Below the pieces are notes generated by a model that did not search any database, was not told the origin of the DNA, and worked only from the letters and a program-made list of their open reading frames with translations. Positions 1-8,203 of a stretch of 64,000 nt of DNA are shown here, piece after piece. The stretch is from Hyphomonas sp. (GTDB taxonomy: Bacteria; Pseudomonadota; Alphaproteobacteria; Caulobacterales; Hyphomonadaceae): NCBI GenBank assembly GCA_017792365.1, contig CP051229.1, positions 2,914,001 to 2,978,000 on the forward strand, in the 5' to 3' direction. Position 1 is the first letter of the stretch; each line of letters opens with the position of its first letter. The position numbers were made by a program, and so were the translations under genes.

Positions 1-1479
1 GATGCCCTGCGAATACGAACCGTAGACCGTCAGATAATCGGTCGGTTCGTAGTTCACCGAGATGCGCGGCGTGAACTTCTCGTCCGTGCGGTTGAGGCCG
101 GTATAGCCCGTCTGCGTGGCGAGGAAGACTGACGTCGTATTGTTGGGGCTGAAGGAGCCCGAACCGAGGCCGAGCCACAGCTCACGCGTCACATCCGCCG
201 TTGTTTCATCAGATGTGTACCGGCCGCCAAACGAGACGCTCCACTGGTCGGAGATCTCGTAAGTTGCGTCAGCGAACACCGAGAAGTTCTCCTTCTCCTG
301 TTCGCCCGCCTGGTAGACCGTGACGCCTAGCGAACGGAGCAGCAGGTCAAATGCGCCGGATGCCGACCCGTCGAGATAGTAGATGCCGGCGACGCCCGAC
401 CATGGGCCGGTTTCGAACAGCATCTGGAATTCCTGGCTGAACTGGTCATCCGCATAGAATGCGGGGACGTCGAAGTCCGGCTGCGGCAGGCTGTCGAAGT
501 CGATCGGCGTGACGGTTTCGCTGTCGCGATATGCCGTGATCGACTTGAATGTGATTGCATCGTTCATGTCCCATTCGGCCGTCAGCGACGCGCCCTGGGT
601 CTCGACCGAGTTTCGGGCCGGCAGGCCGGCGCGGGTGTCGTAAATGCTGCGCGTCACCGGGATCGCGCCATTGCCGGATGGCAGCAGCCTGTGTCCGTGC
701 CTGGCGTTGGAATCGTCCTCGGTCCGGTCGGCGGCGAACTTGATCCGCACGCTGTCGGAAGGCTCCCACTGTGCGCTGATACGGCCCGCGAGGATATCCT
801 TGTTATAATGGTCCGCGCCGGTGTTGAGGTTCGTGCCGAAGCCGTCGCGCGTATAGCGCGCCAGCGCGCCGCCAACCGCGAATGTGTCGCTGATCGGCGC
901 CGAGCCGCTGACGATCATGTCCAGCTGGTTGTAGCTGCCGGCGTTCACACGCAGACGGGCTTCCGGCGCGTTGAGGTTGAGATCCTTGGTGACGTACTTG
1001 ATCGCGCCGCCGATCGTGTTGCGGCCATAGAGCGTGCCTTGCGGACCGCGCAGAACCTCGATCCGCTCGACGTCAAAAATGTCGAGCACGGCGCCCTGCG
1101 GACGGGCGATGAAGACGTCGTCGACATAGACGCCAACGCCCGGCTCATAACCCCACAGCGGGTCCTGCTGGCCGACGCCGCGAATGAATGCAACGAGCGT
1201 CGAGTTGCTGCCCCGCGCGACTTCGATCGTCGCATTGGGTGTGAACCGCTGCACGCTGGTGATGTCGATCGCCCCCGCGATGTCGAGCTGTTCATCGGAG
1301 ACCGCTGTGACGGCCACCGGCGTGTCGATGATGCTTTCTTCCCGGCGGCGCGCGGTCACAACCACGACTTCGCGGCTCTCCTCGGCCTCCGCTTCCTGTG
1401 CGGCGGCGTATGGCGCCGCCACCGACATGCCGGCCAGCGCCGTTCCGATGCTCAAGACCCAACGCAGTTGGCGCTTCAT
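1..1479 (-). CDS. TonB-dependent outer-membrane receptor, N-terminal part (runs off left edge)
   Basis: A continuous reading frame of 493 codons runs from an ATG at 1479 to the window edge. Residues 1 to about 26 look like a signal peptide ending in an Ala-rich stretch. A plug domain follows: VVVTARRREES, then DTPVAVTAVSDEQL, FIRGVGQQDP and the hallmark EVLRGPQGTLYGRNTIGGAI. After that come repeated beta-barrel strands with alternating aromatic residues. Family members are usually 700-800 residues, so about 250 C-terminal residues lie outside the window. The start overlaps the stop of the upstream TetR gene by ATGA, so translation is probably coupled and the TetR protein probably controls the receptor. 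The substrate (siderophore, vitamin, sugar or other) cannot be told from the sequence. The family assignment is firm. Confidence 0.93.
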   Translation of the reverse strand, partial: MKRQLRWVLSIGTALAGMSVAAPYAAAQEAEAEESREVVVVTARRREESIIDTPVAVTAVSDEQLDIAGAIDITSVQRFTPNATIEVARGSNSTLVAFIRGVGQQDPLWGYEPGVGVYVDDVFIARPQGAVLDIFDVERIEVLRGPQGTLYGRNTIGGAIKYVTKDLNLNAPEARLRVNAGSYNQLDMIVSGSAPISDTFAVGGALARYTRDGFGTNLNTGADHYNKDILAGRISAQWEPSDSVRIKFAADRTEDDSNARHGHRLLPSGNGAIPVTRSIYDTRAGLPARNSVETQGASLTAEWDMNDAITFKSITAYRDSETVTPIDFDSLPQPDFDVPAFYADDQFSQEFQMLFETGPWSGVAGIYYLDGSASGAFDLLLRSLGVTVYQAGEQEKENFSVFADATYEISDQWSVSFGGRYTSDETTADVTRELWLGLGSGSFSPNNTTSVFLATQTGYTGLNRTDEKFTPRISVNYEPTDYLTVYGSYSQGI

Positions 1480-2243
1480 TTGGAAGTCTCCCTCTTGGAT
1501 TGCCGGCTCTTCCGCGCCGGCTTTGGTTGTTTGGCGATTTCGCGTTTGATGTTTTCCGGCAGCGGCCCCCGCCGGCCGCTCAGAATTGCTTCGAATGCAT
1601 CTGCGAAGAATGGAACGAGCAGGTCGTACCCGTTCGACAGGTCGTCGGACTTGCAGTCACCGTCCGACAGGTGATCCATCCGCCCCGTGTTCGCAAACGT
1701 CAGCACCAGCGCGCCCGAGAAGAAGTGATAGCACCAGTAGTAGTGTCCCTCCGGCGCGCCGGGCGAGGCCAGCCTCATGGCGTTGATGAATTTCTGGACG
1801 AACGGGTCGAAATGCTCCCGCCAGACCTCGGGCGCCCATTCGAGCGACAATGAGGAGTGGGCAAGAAGCTTGAACCAGGAACGCCAGCCGGGATCGCCGG
1901 ACTGCGCGTGCACGAGATAGGGTTTGGTGTAGGCGATGATGACGTCTTCGAGCGTCGGCTTGCCGCTGGCCTGATCGATGCAGGCCTGCAACGCCGCCTC
2001 TCGCTCGCGCATGAAGTCCTCTGCGCGGCTCAAGAGGGCGGTCGAGAACAGCTCCGCCTTGGACCCGAAATGGTAGTGGACCAACGCTGAATCGACGCCG
2101 GCCTCGCGCGCGACATCGCGCACAGCGACGCCGTGGAGCCCGCGCTCTGCAAACAGCCTTTCGGCGCCTTCAAGGATGCGCGTGCGTGTCTCGTCCGCAG
2201 ATTCGCGGATCGCCCGACCCCGCTTTGCCGTTTTTCCGGCCAC
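1476..2243 (-). CDS. TetR-family regulator coupled to the TonB receptor
   Basis: A 255-residue TetR-type repressor. The helix-turn-helix lies at about residues 22-66 and ends in the typical HYHFGSKAELF motif. The rest is the helical ligand-binding domain, with a Lys/Arg-rich tail. The start is a GTG at 2243 preceded by GGAGGAATTC, a strong ribosome binding site. The stop overlaps the receptor start by 4 nt, so regulator and receptor form one transcript. A perfect 20-bp palindrome 33 bp upstream is the likely operator, which would make the pair autoregulated. The ligand is unknown; a small molecule imported by the receptor is the natural guess. Confidence 0.92.
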   Translation of the reverse strand: MAGKTAKRGRAIRESADETRTRILEGAERLFAERGLHGVAVRDVAREAGVDSALVHYHFGSKAELFSTALLSRAEDFMREREAALQACIDQASGKPTLEDVIIAYTKPYLVHAQSGDPGWRSWFKLLAHSSLSLEWAPEVWREHFDPFVQKFINAMRLASPGAPEGHYYWCYHFFSGALVLTFANTGRMDHLSDGDCKSDDLSNGYDLLVPFFADAFEAILSGRRGPLPENIKREIAKQPKPARKSRQSKRETSK

Positions 2244-2275
2244 CGAATTCCTCCCTCACCGCGCTCGAGGCGATG

Positions 2276-2295
2276 TTTATTCATCAATGAATAAA
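2276..2295. promoter_or_regulatory. Perfect 9+2+9 palindrome, likely TetR operator
   Basis: TTTATTCAT-CA-ATGAATAAA is a perfect inverted repeat in an AT-rich patch of otherwise GC-rich DNA. It sits 33 bp upstream of the GTG start of the tetR-receptor operon. Size, symmetry and place fit a TetR-family operator for autorepression. Which protein binds is an inference. Confidence 0.7.
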
Positions 2296-2485
2296 ACTTT
2301 TCGGCGGTCGTCAATTGGGCAGATGAAATTCTTTCTAGGTGTGGTGCGAGTTGGGGCGGCTGGCTTGCAACGAGTTTTGGCCCGCACGCCAAGGCCCGCC
2401 GGGTCAAGCGCGCTGATCGACAGCGCCAAGAGGGGAGGAGGTGCGATCCCGCCGCCAGTCGAGCCGGCGGGCGGGCGCGATCGGA

Positions 2486-3109
2486 TCAGGGCCTGGACGC
2501 GCCCAGCAGAAGCGTCTCGGCCATGCGGCCGAACGACTGATCGAATTCCGGGCTGAGGAAGGAGGGCCCCGCGGACTTCAGGCCCGCCTCCGAAGCCAGC
2601 AGCATGTCGGCGAGCGCGGCGGCGGGAATGTCATCGCGCAGTTCTAGACGCCCGTCGCGCGCAAGCGTTTCGAGCAGTTCGACCAGCGCCACGCGGAAAC
2701 GCTCGGCATGTTCGCGGATCAACGGTCCGCAGCGACGGCTGGATTCCTCCATCAGCTCGGTTGCATAAGCCGACGAGCTGAGCAGCTCCCGCAGGCGCTG
2801 GCGGCGCGCATTCATGACATCGATGACGGTGGCGGCGCCGCCGGATTTTGTCTCGAGCGCCTGCGTCGCGAGCTCTGTGCTGGCTGCGGCCGCGCTCTCC
2901 TGAAGCATTTCGGCGACGGAGATGAACAGCTCGTTCTTGTTGCCGAAGTGCTTGTAAAGCGCCGCGCGCGACAGCCCCGCCTTCTTCGCCACCAGTTCCA
3001 TGCTCGTGCCGGTATAGCCCTCTTCGACGAAGACGCGCGCGCCCGCTTCAAGAAACTTGAGGCGGGTGGGAGCAGAGCGTGTCTGAGGGGTGTCGGTCGG
3101 CGAAGCCAT
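2486..3109 (-). CDS. TetR-family regulator divergent from iorAB-like genes
   Basis: A 207-residue TetR regulator. The ATG at 3109 is preferred over the TTG directly before it. The N-terminal HTH contains TSMELVAKKAGLSRAALYKHFGNKNELF-type sequence (the recognition helix and following turn), followed by a helical effector domain with a C-terminal region of the AcrR type. The gene is divergent from the 2Fe-2S/molybdopterin oxidoreductase pair, and the shared 100-bp promoter region contains a perfect 14-bp-arm inverted repeat. It therefore probably represses both itself and the oxidoreductase genes and is released by an aromatic or aldehyde-like inducer. The inducer is inference only. Confidence 0.9.
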   Translation of the reverse strand: MASPTDTPQTRSAPTRLKFLEAGARVFVEEGYTGTSMELVAKKAGLSRAALYKHFGNKNELFISVAEMLQESAAAASTELATQALETKSGGAATVIDVMNARRQRLRELLSSSAYATELMEESSRRCGPLIREHAERFRVALVELLETLARDGRLELRDDIPAAALADMLLASEAGLKSAGPSFLSPEFDQSFGRMAETLLLGASRP

Positions 3110-3144
3110 CAATTCGGTACTCTACATACGTCGGAAGCACAGAA

Positions 3145-3182
3145 ATAGAGTAGACAAACAGGCATTGATTTGTCTACTCTAT
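3145..3182. promoter_or_regulatory. Perfect inverted repeat with 14-nt arms, likely TetR operator
   Basis: The arms ATAGAGTAGACAAA (3145-3158) and TTTGTCTACTCTAT (3169-3182) are exact reverse complements separated by 10 nt. A third partial copy of the half-site core, TACTCTA, occurs at 3118-3124 near the TetR start. The repeat fills the divergent promoter region between the regulator and the oxidoreductase operon and ends 26 bp before the ATG at 3209. It is best explained as the operator of the adjacent TetR protein. Confidence 0.75.
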
Positions 3183-3208
3183 GAGCTCGGCATAATCGGG
3201 AGGCCGCC

Positions 3209-3712
3209 ATGAGACTGTCGATTAACGGAAAGCCCCACGATCTCGACGTCGAGCCGGAGATGCCCCTGCTGTGGGTCATCAGGGATGTCGTCAACCTCAC
3301 GGGCACCAAGTTTTCCTGCGGGGTCGCCGCCTGTGGCGCATGCACCGTGCTGATCGACGGACAACCTGTCCGCACCTGCGTCACCCCGGTAGGCTCCGTG
3401 TCCGAGACGGCCGAGATCACCACGATTGAAGGCCTCGCATCAGGAGATGAGCTTACGCCTGTGCAGGCCGCCTGGGTCGAACATCAGGCGCCGCAATGCG
3501 GCTTCTGCCAGTCCGGCCAGATCCTCGCTGCAACCGCTCTGCTCTCGCAGACACCGGAACCGACTGACGAGGAAATCGACGCCGCCATGACCAATATCTG
3601 CCGGTGCGGGTCCTACCCTCGCATCCGGAAGGCGATCCACGCCGCGGCCAGAGCGCAGGCCGAGACTTTGCGTGCAGCCGCGGGCGAGGGAGCTTCAAAT
3701 GACGAACGTTGA
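3209..3712 (+). CDS. iorA: (2Fe-2S)-binding subunit of a xanthine-oxidase-family hydroxylase (isoquinoline 1-oxidoreductase alpha type)
   Basis: A 167-residue small subunit of a molybdenum hydroxylase that carries two 2Fe-2S clusters and passes electrons from the molybdopterin subunit. The plant-ferredoxin-type cluster is bound by C37, C42, C45 and C57 (CGVAACGAC). The second cluster is in the C-terminal helical domain with C97, C100, C131 and C133 (QCGFCQSGQ and CRCGSYPRI). There is a good ribosome binding site (GGGAGG) before the ATG. The gene overlaps the large subunit by 14 nt. No FAD subunit is nearby, which matches the two-subunit Ior/aldehyde-dehydrogenase layout that donates electrons to a cytochrome. 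The substrate is unknown. Confidence 0.93.
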   Translation: MRLSINGKPHDLDVEPEMPLLWVIRDVVNLTGTKFSCGVAACGACTVLIDGQPVRTCVTPVGSVSETAEITTIEGLASGDELTPVQAAWVEHQAPQCGFCQSGQILAATALLSQTPEPTDEEIDAAMTNICRCGSYPRIRKAIHAAARAQAETLRAAAGEGASNDER

Positions 3713-5966
3713 AAATGAAGCAACACAGCAAACCGAAGCGGGCGGCGAAAGGCCCAAGCGCAAGGGACCATCGCGCCGCCTCCTGATCCTCGGCGGCCTG
3801 GCCGCGGGCGGCGGCATCGCCATAGGCGCCGCCTTGAGCCCATTCTCACGCCTCAATGAACAGCGCGCGATGGTCGGCCGTCCCGGCGAGAGCGTGTTGC
3901 TCAGCTCGCTGCGCATCGCCCCCGACGACAGCATCACCGTCATCTATCCCCACGCGGACATGGGCACTGGCGTCGGAACGGCGCTTGCGCAGATCCTTGC
4001 GGACGAACTCGACGCCGACTGGGACAACGTCCGCATCGAACGCGCACCCGGTGAAACCGCGTTCGCCAACGGCGCGCTCGGACAGGCGTATGTGCGCGGC
4101 GATACGGAAATCCCGGCGCCGCTCGCCGGCTTGTCGTGGCTCGTAACGCGACGCCTCGCAGAAACGATGAACCTCCAGATCACCGGTGGTTCGACCGCGA
4201 TTGCGATGACGGGCATGGAAGGCATGCGCCACGCAGGCGCGTCCGCCCGCTACATGTTGACCCGCGCCGCGGCGAAGTCTTGGGGCGTCCCGGTTGAGGA
4301 AGTCGACATCAAGGGTGGCCGCATCATTCACGCATCCGGAAAATCCGCCGGCTTCGGCGAGTTCGCAGAAGCGGGCCTCGAATACGATCCACCCGCGCGC
4401 CTGCCGTTCAAGAGCAAGTCCGCCTACACCCAGATCGGCAAGTCCCGGCCCCGCTTCGACATCCCGGCCAAGGTCAACGGCGAGGCCATCTACAGCGGCG
4501 ACGTGCGCCTACCGGGCATGGTCTTCGCCGCGATCCGCCTGTCGCCTGTGCCCGGCGGCGTGCTCGAAAGCGTCGACGCGGCGCCAGCCTCCGGACGCCG
4601 CGGCGTCGTGAAGGTGGCGACCCTGCCAAACGCCGTCGCCGTATTCGCGGACAATTTCTGGCGCGCCCGCGAGGCGGTGCGCGCCCTCGATCCGGTCTGG
4701 TCCCCCGGCGAGAACGCACAACTCAGCAGCGCGGAAACAATCAAGTCGATGGAGGCCGCAGTCCGGTCGTCAGGCCTGAAGAAGGACCACGCGCGCGGCG
4801 GCGCGGCTCGCACCATTGAGGAAGCGGGCGAGGGCGCCATCGAACGTGTCTATACCGTCCCGTATCTTGCGCACGCCGCCATGGAGACGGTCGGGTGTGT
4901 CGCCTGGATGCACGACGGCGAGCTGGAAATCTGGGGCGCCTTCCAGGACGCGCTTGTCGCCAAGTATCAGGCTGCGAAGACCGCAGGCATCCCGTCCGAC
5001 AGGGTGAAGGTGCACCACACCGAGATGGGCGGCGCGTTCGGCCGTCGCGGCTATACAATCGACTTCCTCGACCACGCCGTCCGGCTGGCGCAGCAGACCG
5101 ACGCGCCGGTCAACCTCATCTACACCCGCGAAGAGGACATGACCCAGGACTACTACCGCAACGCATCCGTCGCACGGATGCGGGCGGTGCTAGGCGAGGA
5201 TGGTCGTCCGCAAGCGCTCTCACACCATTATGCGGAACGCCACGACCCGAAGGATGCCTCACGCTTCCCGTATGACGTCAGCGGGCTGGACGTCAGGTTC
5301 GCGAACGGCAATAGCGCGGCGCCCTGGGGCGCCTGGCGCAGTGTCGATCACTCCATCCACGGCTTCTTCATCGAGTGCTTCATCGACGAACTCGCCCACG
5401 AAGCAGGGCAGGATCCCTACATCTACCGCCGCGCGCTACTTGAGCATAATCCGCGCATGCTGGCCGTTCTCGACGCCGCCGCCGAAATGTCGGGCTGGTC
5501 CAGTTTTTCAGGTGCAGACGGCAGCGCACTGGGCATTGCGATCAAGGAATCCTTCGGGACGGTCGTTTGCGAAGTGGCCGAAGTGCGGATTAGCGACACT
5601 GGCGCTGTCAGCGTGCCGAATGTCTGGGTGGCGGCTGACCCGGGGCTCGTCGTCAATCCGGACGGCTTCATCCAGCAGATGGAAAGCGGCGTGGTCTATG
5701 GTCTGACCGCCGCGTTGTACGGTGAAATCGAATTCGAGAACGGGCAGGTCGTCCAGCAGAACTTCTGGGACTATCCGATGGTCCGGATGGCCGATTGCCC
5801 GAATATCGAAGTGAAGGTGCTGGAGTCCGGCGCGCGTACGGGCGGTGCCGGTGAACCGGGAACGCCGCCGATCGCTGCCGCAGTCGCAAACGGCGTCTTC
5901 GCACTCACCGGCAAACGCATCCGGCAATTGCCGCTATCGCCTCCAGGCGCCCAGCTCGGCGCCTGA
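3699..5966 (+). CDS. iorB: Molybdopterin-binding subunit of xanthine-oxidase-family hydroxylase (isoquinoline 1-oxidoreductase beta type)
   Basis: A 755-residue large subunit holding the molybdenum cofactor where an N-heterocycle or aldehyde would be hydroxylated. The start is the ATG at 3699 behind GAGGGAG; an upstream in-frame GTG is less likely. Residues 24-50 form a twin-arginine-like signal (SRRLLILGG followed by a Gly/Ala-rich hydrophobic stretch), so the enzyme is probably exported folded to the periplasm with its small subunit. MGGAFGRR at about 443-450 is the conserved cofactor-binding signature, and GEPGTPPIAAAVANG near the C-terminus is typical of the family. It is co-transcribed with the small subunit. 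Substrate not determinable. Confidence 0.92.
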   Translation: MTNVENEATQQTEAGGERPKRKGPSRRLLILGGLAAGGGIAIGAALSPFSRLNEQRAMVGRPGESVLLSSLRIAPDDSITVIYPHADMGTGVGTALAQILADELDADWDNVRIERAPGETAFANGALGQAYVRGDTEIPAPLAGLSWLVTRRLAETMNLQITGGSTAIAMTGMEGMRHAGASARYMLTRAAAKSWGVPVEEVDIKGGRIIHASGKSAGFGEFAEAGLEYDPPARLPFKSKSAYTQIGKSRPRFDIPAKVNGEAIYSGDVRLPGMVFAAIRLSPVPGGVLESVDAAPASGRRGVVKVATLPNAVAVFADNFWRAREAVRALDPVWSPGENAQLSSAETIKSMEAAVRSSGLKKDHARGGAARTIEEAGEGAIERVYTVPYLAHAAMETVGCVAWMHDGELEIWGAFQDALVAKYQAAKTAGIPSDRVKVHHTEMGGAFGRRGYTIDFLDHAVRLAQQTDAPVNLIYTREEDMTQDYYRNASVARMRAVLGEDGRPQALSHHYAERHDPKDASRFPYDVSGLDVRFANGNSAAPWGAWRSVDHSIHGFFIECFIDELAHEAGQDPYIYRRALLEHNPRMLAVLDAAAEMSGWSSFSGADGSALGIAIKESFGTVVCEVAEVRISDTGAVSVPNVWVAADPGLVVNPDGFIQQMESGVVYGLTAALYGEIEFENGQVVQQNFWDYPMVRMADCPNIEVKVLESGARTGGAGEPGTPPIAAAVANGVFALTGKRIRQLPLSPPGAQLGA

Positions 5967-6018
5967 TTGCGGCAACACGCTCTCAGGCGCCAGCGATGCG
6001 CAGGCTGCGCGGCGCACT

Positions 6019-6381
6019 TTAGCGAGCGGCCCGCAACAGCATCTTGCCGACGAGTTCAGCAAGATCGCCGCTGTTCTTCGGCATCGGCAACACAGCAGCC
6101 GAAGCTTCCTGAAGACGCGCGGCAGATGGTTCGCTGGGCTCCCCGAGAAACAGGATGCCGATATCGGGAGCGGAATCTCTGATCTGTTGGGCGACATCGA
6201 CCAGTTGGCTGGCGTCATCGTCCGCCAGCGCTTCCGCAATGAAAAGCCAGGCGCCTTGGAGCGCCGACGGCAGAGCTTCGCTCGGGTCGAGAAACCTCAC
6301 ATCCCAGTGCAGGTCAGACAGCGTGCTTTCGGCCAGCGATGCAAACTCGGTTGATCGCGCCCACAGATAGCCATGAACCAT
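6019..6381 (-). CDS. Small receiver-like protein (putative pseudo-receiver)
   Basis: A 120-residue protein of no certain family. Its pattern of hydrophobic strands alternating with helices (WDVRFLDPSEAL, GAWLFIAEAL, IGILFLGEPSE, VLPMPKNSGDLAELV) resembles a response-regulator receiver fold, with the end looking like the usual K-P-x-x-x-x-EL segment. The expected acidic pocket and phospho-acceptor Asp are not clear, so it may be a non-phosphorylated receiver. The start is an ATG with a weak GGGGA ribosome site. It is convergent with iorB and divergent from luxR. A role beside quorum sensing is possible but not shown. Confidence 0.6.
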   Translation of the reverse strand: MVHGYLWARSTEFASLAESTLSDLHWDVRFLDPSEALPSALQGAWLFIAEALADDDASQLVDVAQQIRDSAPDIGILFLGEPSEPSAARLQEASAAVLPMPKNSGDLAELVGKMLLRAAR

Positions 6382-6549
6382 CCAGCATCCCCTCTAGGTC
6401 CCCGTGCCAGAAGCAATCGCCGAAGGCACGAAAGAGGCAATACACGATCTCAAAGAGAAGTGTAGTTCCCAAACTTGATTTGTGATGCGTTGTCCGGCTT
6501 AGATATTTGTTGGGGTGACTAGTGGTTAACTTCTGTTCGACTGGCGATC

Positions 6550-7329
6550 ATGGCAGACAAGCAGGCAACCTCGTCGGATTACTTGGCTATTCCCGATGTA
6601 GCGGAGCAAGTATTCGCGTTTGTCGAATGGGCTGCCTCAGAAGACTCTCTCACGGAGTTGAATGACCGCCTCGACGGCATTCTCCACGACTTTAACATTG
6701 ATAACTTTATTCTGCTTGAGGCCTTCTCGAGCCGGCGCGAGCCGCGCGCCGAGTTTGTAGCCGGCGTCTCCAATCCGGGATGGCGGGCGCACTATATGGA
6801 CGCCGGTCTCGCCTGCCATGACGATGTGATGCGCGCCGGTCTGGAGACGACGGCGCCGATCACTTGGAGCGGTTTCCAGTCCGACACGATCGTTCGATCG
6901 GGCCAGCGGCAGATCTTCGAGGAAGCCGGAGAGTTCGGAATACGTGACGGCGCAGTATTCCCGCTGCACGAACTCGACGGGTCATTGAGCATGGTGTCGA
7001 TGTTCGCGTCCGATCGCCTGCCGCACGATGTGAAAACGCTCGCAGCGCTTCATATGCTGGCGATCTACTATTCCATCGCGGTGCGCAGGATACGCGGCAG
7101 TCTCAAACCGAAGGTAGCAAAGCCAGCGCGCCCGGTTCTGACCGCCCGGCAACGCGAATGCCTGCAATGGGTGCGTGCCGGTAAGTCGGACTGGGAGATC
7201 GCGAAGATTCTCGGCCTGTCGCAACACACCGTCGTCGAACATCTCGATCAGGCGCGAAAGCGGCTTGGCGTGAGAACACGCACGCAGGCCGTCATCGAGG
7301 CGATCGCCGCGGGACTGATCCATCTCTGA
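6550..7329 (+). CDS. luxR: LuxR-family quorum-sensing transcriptional regulator
   Basis: A 259-residue regulator with an N-terminal autoinducer-binding domain (about 20-175) and a C-terminal LuxR helix-turn-helix (about 197-250; LTARQRECLQWVRAGKSDWEIAKILGLS and following). In the ligand domain the conserved acyl-homoserine-lactone contacts can be matched: W-x-x-x-Y (WRAHY), a following Asp (CHDDV) and the Trp of PITWSG. No clear ribosome site precedes the ATG. luxI lies 139 nt downstream on the same strand behind a lux-box-like palindrome, so this protein most likely senses the LuxI product and activates luxI-phyH. Confidence 0.92.
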   Translation: MADKQATSSDYLAIPDVAEQVFAFVEWAASEDSLTELNDRLDGILHDFNIDNFILLEAFSSRREPRAEFVAGVSNPGWRAHYMDAGLACHDDVMRAGLETTAPITWSGFQSDTIVRSGQRQIFEEAGEFGIRDGAVFPLHELDGSLSMVSMFASDRLPHDVKTLAALHMLAIYYSIAVRRIRGSLKPKVAKPARPVLTARQRECLQWVRAGKSDWEIAKILGLSQHTVVEHLDQARKRLGVRTRTQAVIEAIAAGLIHL

Positions 7330-7395
7330 ACCGCGCGGGCGCCGCATCGGACCAACGATCAGGGCGCCCCCTACATCTTCAATCGCTGCGCCGAT

Positions 7396-7415
7396 ACCCC
7401 CAAACCTTTGGGGGT
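7396..7415. promoter_or_regulatory. 20-bp perfect palindrome, lux box
   Basis: ACCCCCAAA-CC-TTTGGGGGT is a perfect 9+2+9 palindrome, the classic size of a LuxR-binding lux box. It lies 54 bp upstream of the luxI GTG, close to where an activator site near -42 would fall. Binding by the adjacent LuxR is inferred from position and symmetry. Confidence 0.8.
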
Positions 7416-7468
7416 CGATTTATCCCTGTCACACCGCATCCTTCCGTCAGTCGTGATGGGAGGAAATC

Positions 7469-8203
7469 GTGCGCGTCCACGTCGTCAATTCTGGAAACCG
7501 TCGGCAATACCTCGACCTGATCGAGGAGATGCACCGCCAGCGGCACCGCATCTTCGTCGATCTGATGGGCTGGAAGGCGCTGGAGTCTCCCGACAAGTTG
7601 GACATCGACGAATTCGACACGCCTGCTGCGACCTATCTGATCGCGATCGAGGATGGGCAGGTCAGGGGCTCGCTGCGGCTCGTGCCGACCTGGCGGCCCA
7701 ACATGCTCAAGAACCTCTTCCCTGAATACGTGGATGGAGCCGTCCCCGAAGGACCCGGCATATGGGAATGGACACGTCACATCCCCGGCGATCCGCAATG
7801 GTCCAAGGAAACGAACAACAAGGTGCGTTTCCTCCTGCACATCGCCGTACTTGAGTTCGCAGCCTCTCGCGACATCCAGACGGTGACGGGGATCGTCGAC
7901 ACCCGCATCGTAGCGCGGATGGAAGACCTCGGCTGGAACGTCATTCCGCTTGGCCTGCCGGTGCAGTACGGTGAGGGATGCGCCTTCGCATTCAAGGCGC
8001 CGGTCAATCTCGCGAACATTGAAGACCTGCGGCAGCGCATCGGCCGCGATGACAGCATCCTTCTCGAGATGCCGCGCGGCCTGAACGCGCAGAGCGAAGT
8101 CCTGACGCGCCACGCTGTCGAGATGGTCATGAGTGTGCCGACCAGCTCGCTGCCCAAGGCGACAGCTGCCCTGCAAGGCCTGATGGGCGCCGGCGATCAA
8201 TGA
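7469..8203 (+). CDS. luxI: Acyl-homoserine-lactone synthase, LuxI family
   Basis: A 244-residue autoinducer synthase that would make an N-acyl-homoserine lactone from S-adenosylmethionine and an acylated carrier. The start is a GTG with a near-ideal GGGAGGAAATC site. Conserved LuxI residues are visible: Arg and Phe in RQRHRIF (about 23-29), W35, the acidic DEFD (47-50), RGSLRLVPT and the WEWTRH segment holding the catalytic Glu and Arg. It is slightly longer than typical LuxI proteins (about 200-220), with a C-terminal extension. A lux box lies upstream and it overlaps the next gene by 4 nt (ATGA), so signal synthesis and the dioxygenase are translationally coupled. The acyl chain cannot be predicted. 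Confidence 0.95.
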   Translation: MRVHVVNSGNRRQYLDLIEEMHRQRHRIFVDLMGWKALESPDKLDIDEFDTPAATYLIAIEDGQVRGSLRLVPTWRPNMLKNLFPEYVDGAVPEGPGIWEWTRHIPGDPQWSKETNNKVRFLLHIAVLEFAASRDIQTVTGIVDTRIVARMEDLGWNVIPLGLPVQYGEGCAFAFKAPVNLANIEDLRQRIGRDDSILLEMPRGLNAQSEVLTRHAVEMVMSVPTSSLPKATAALQGLMGAGDQ

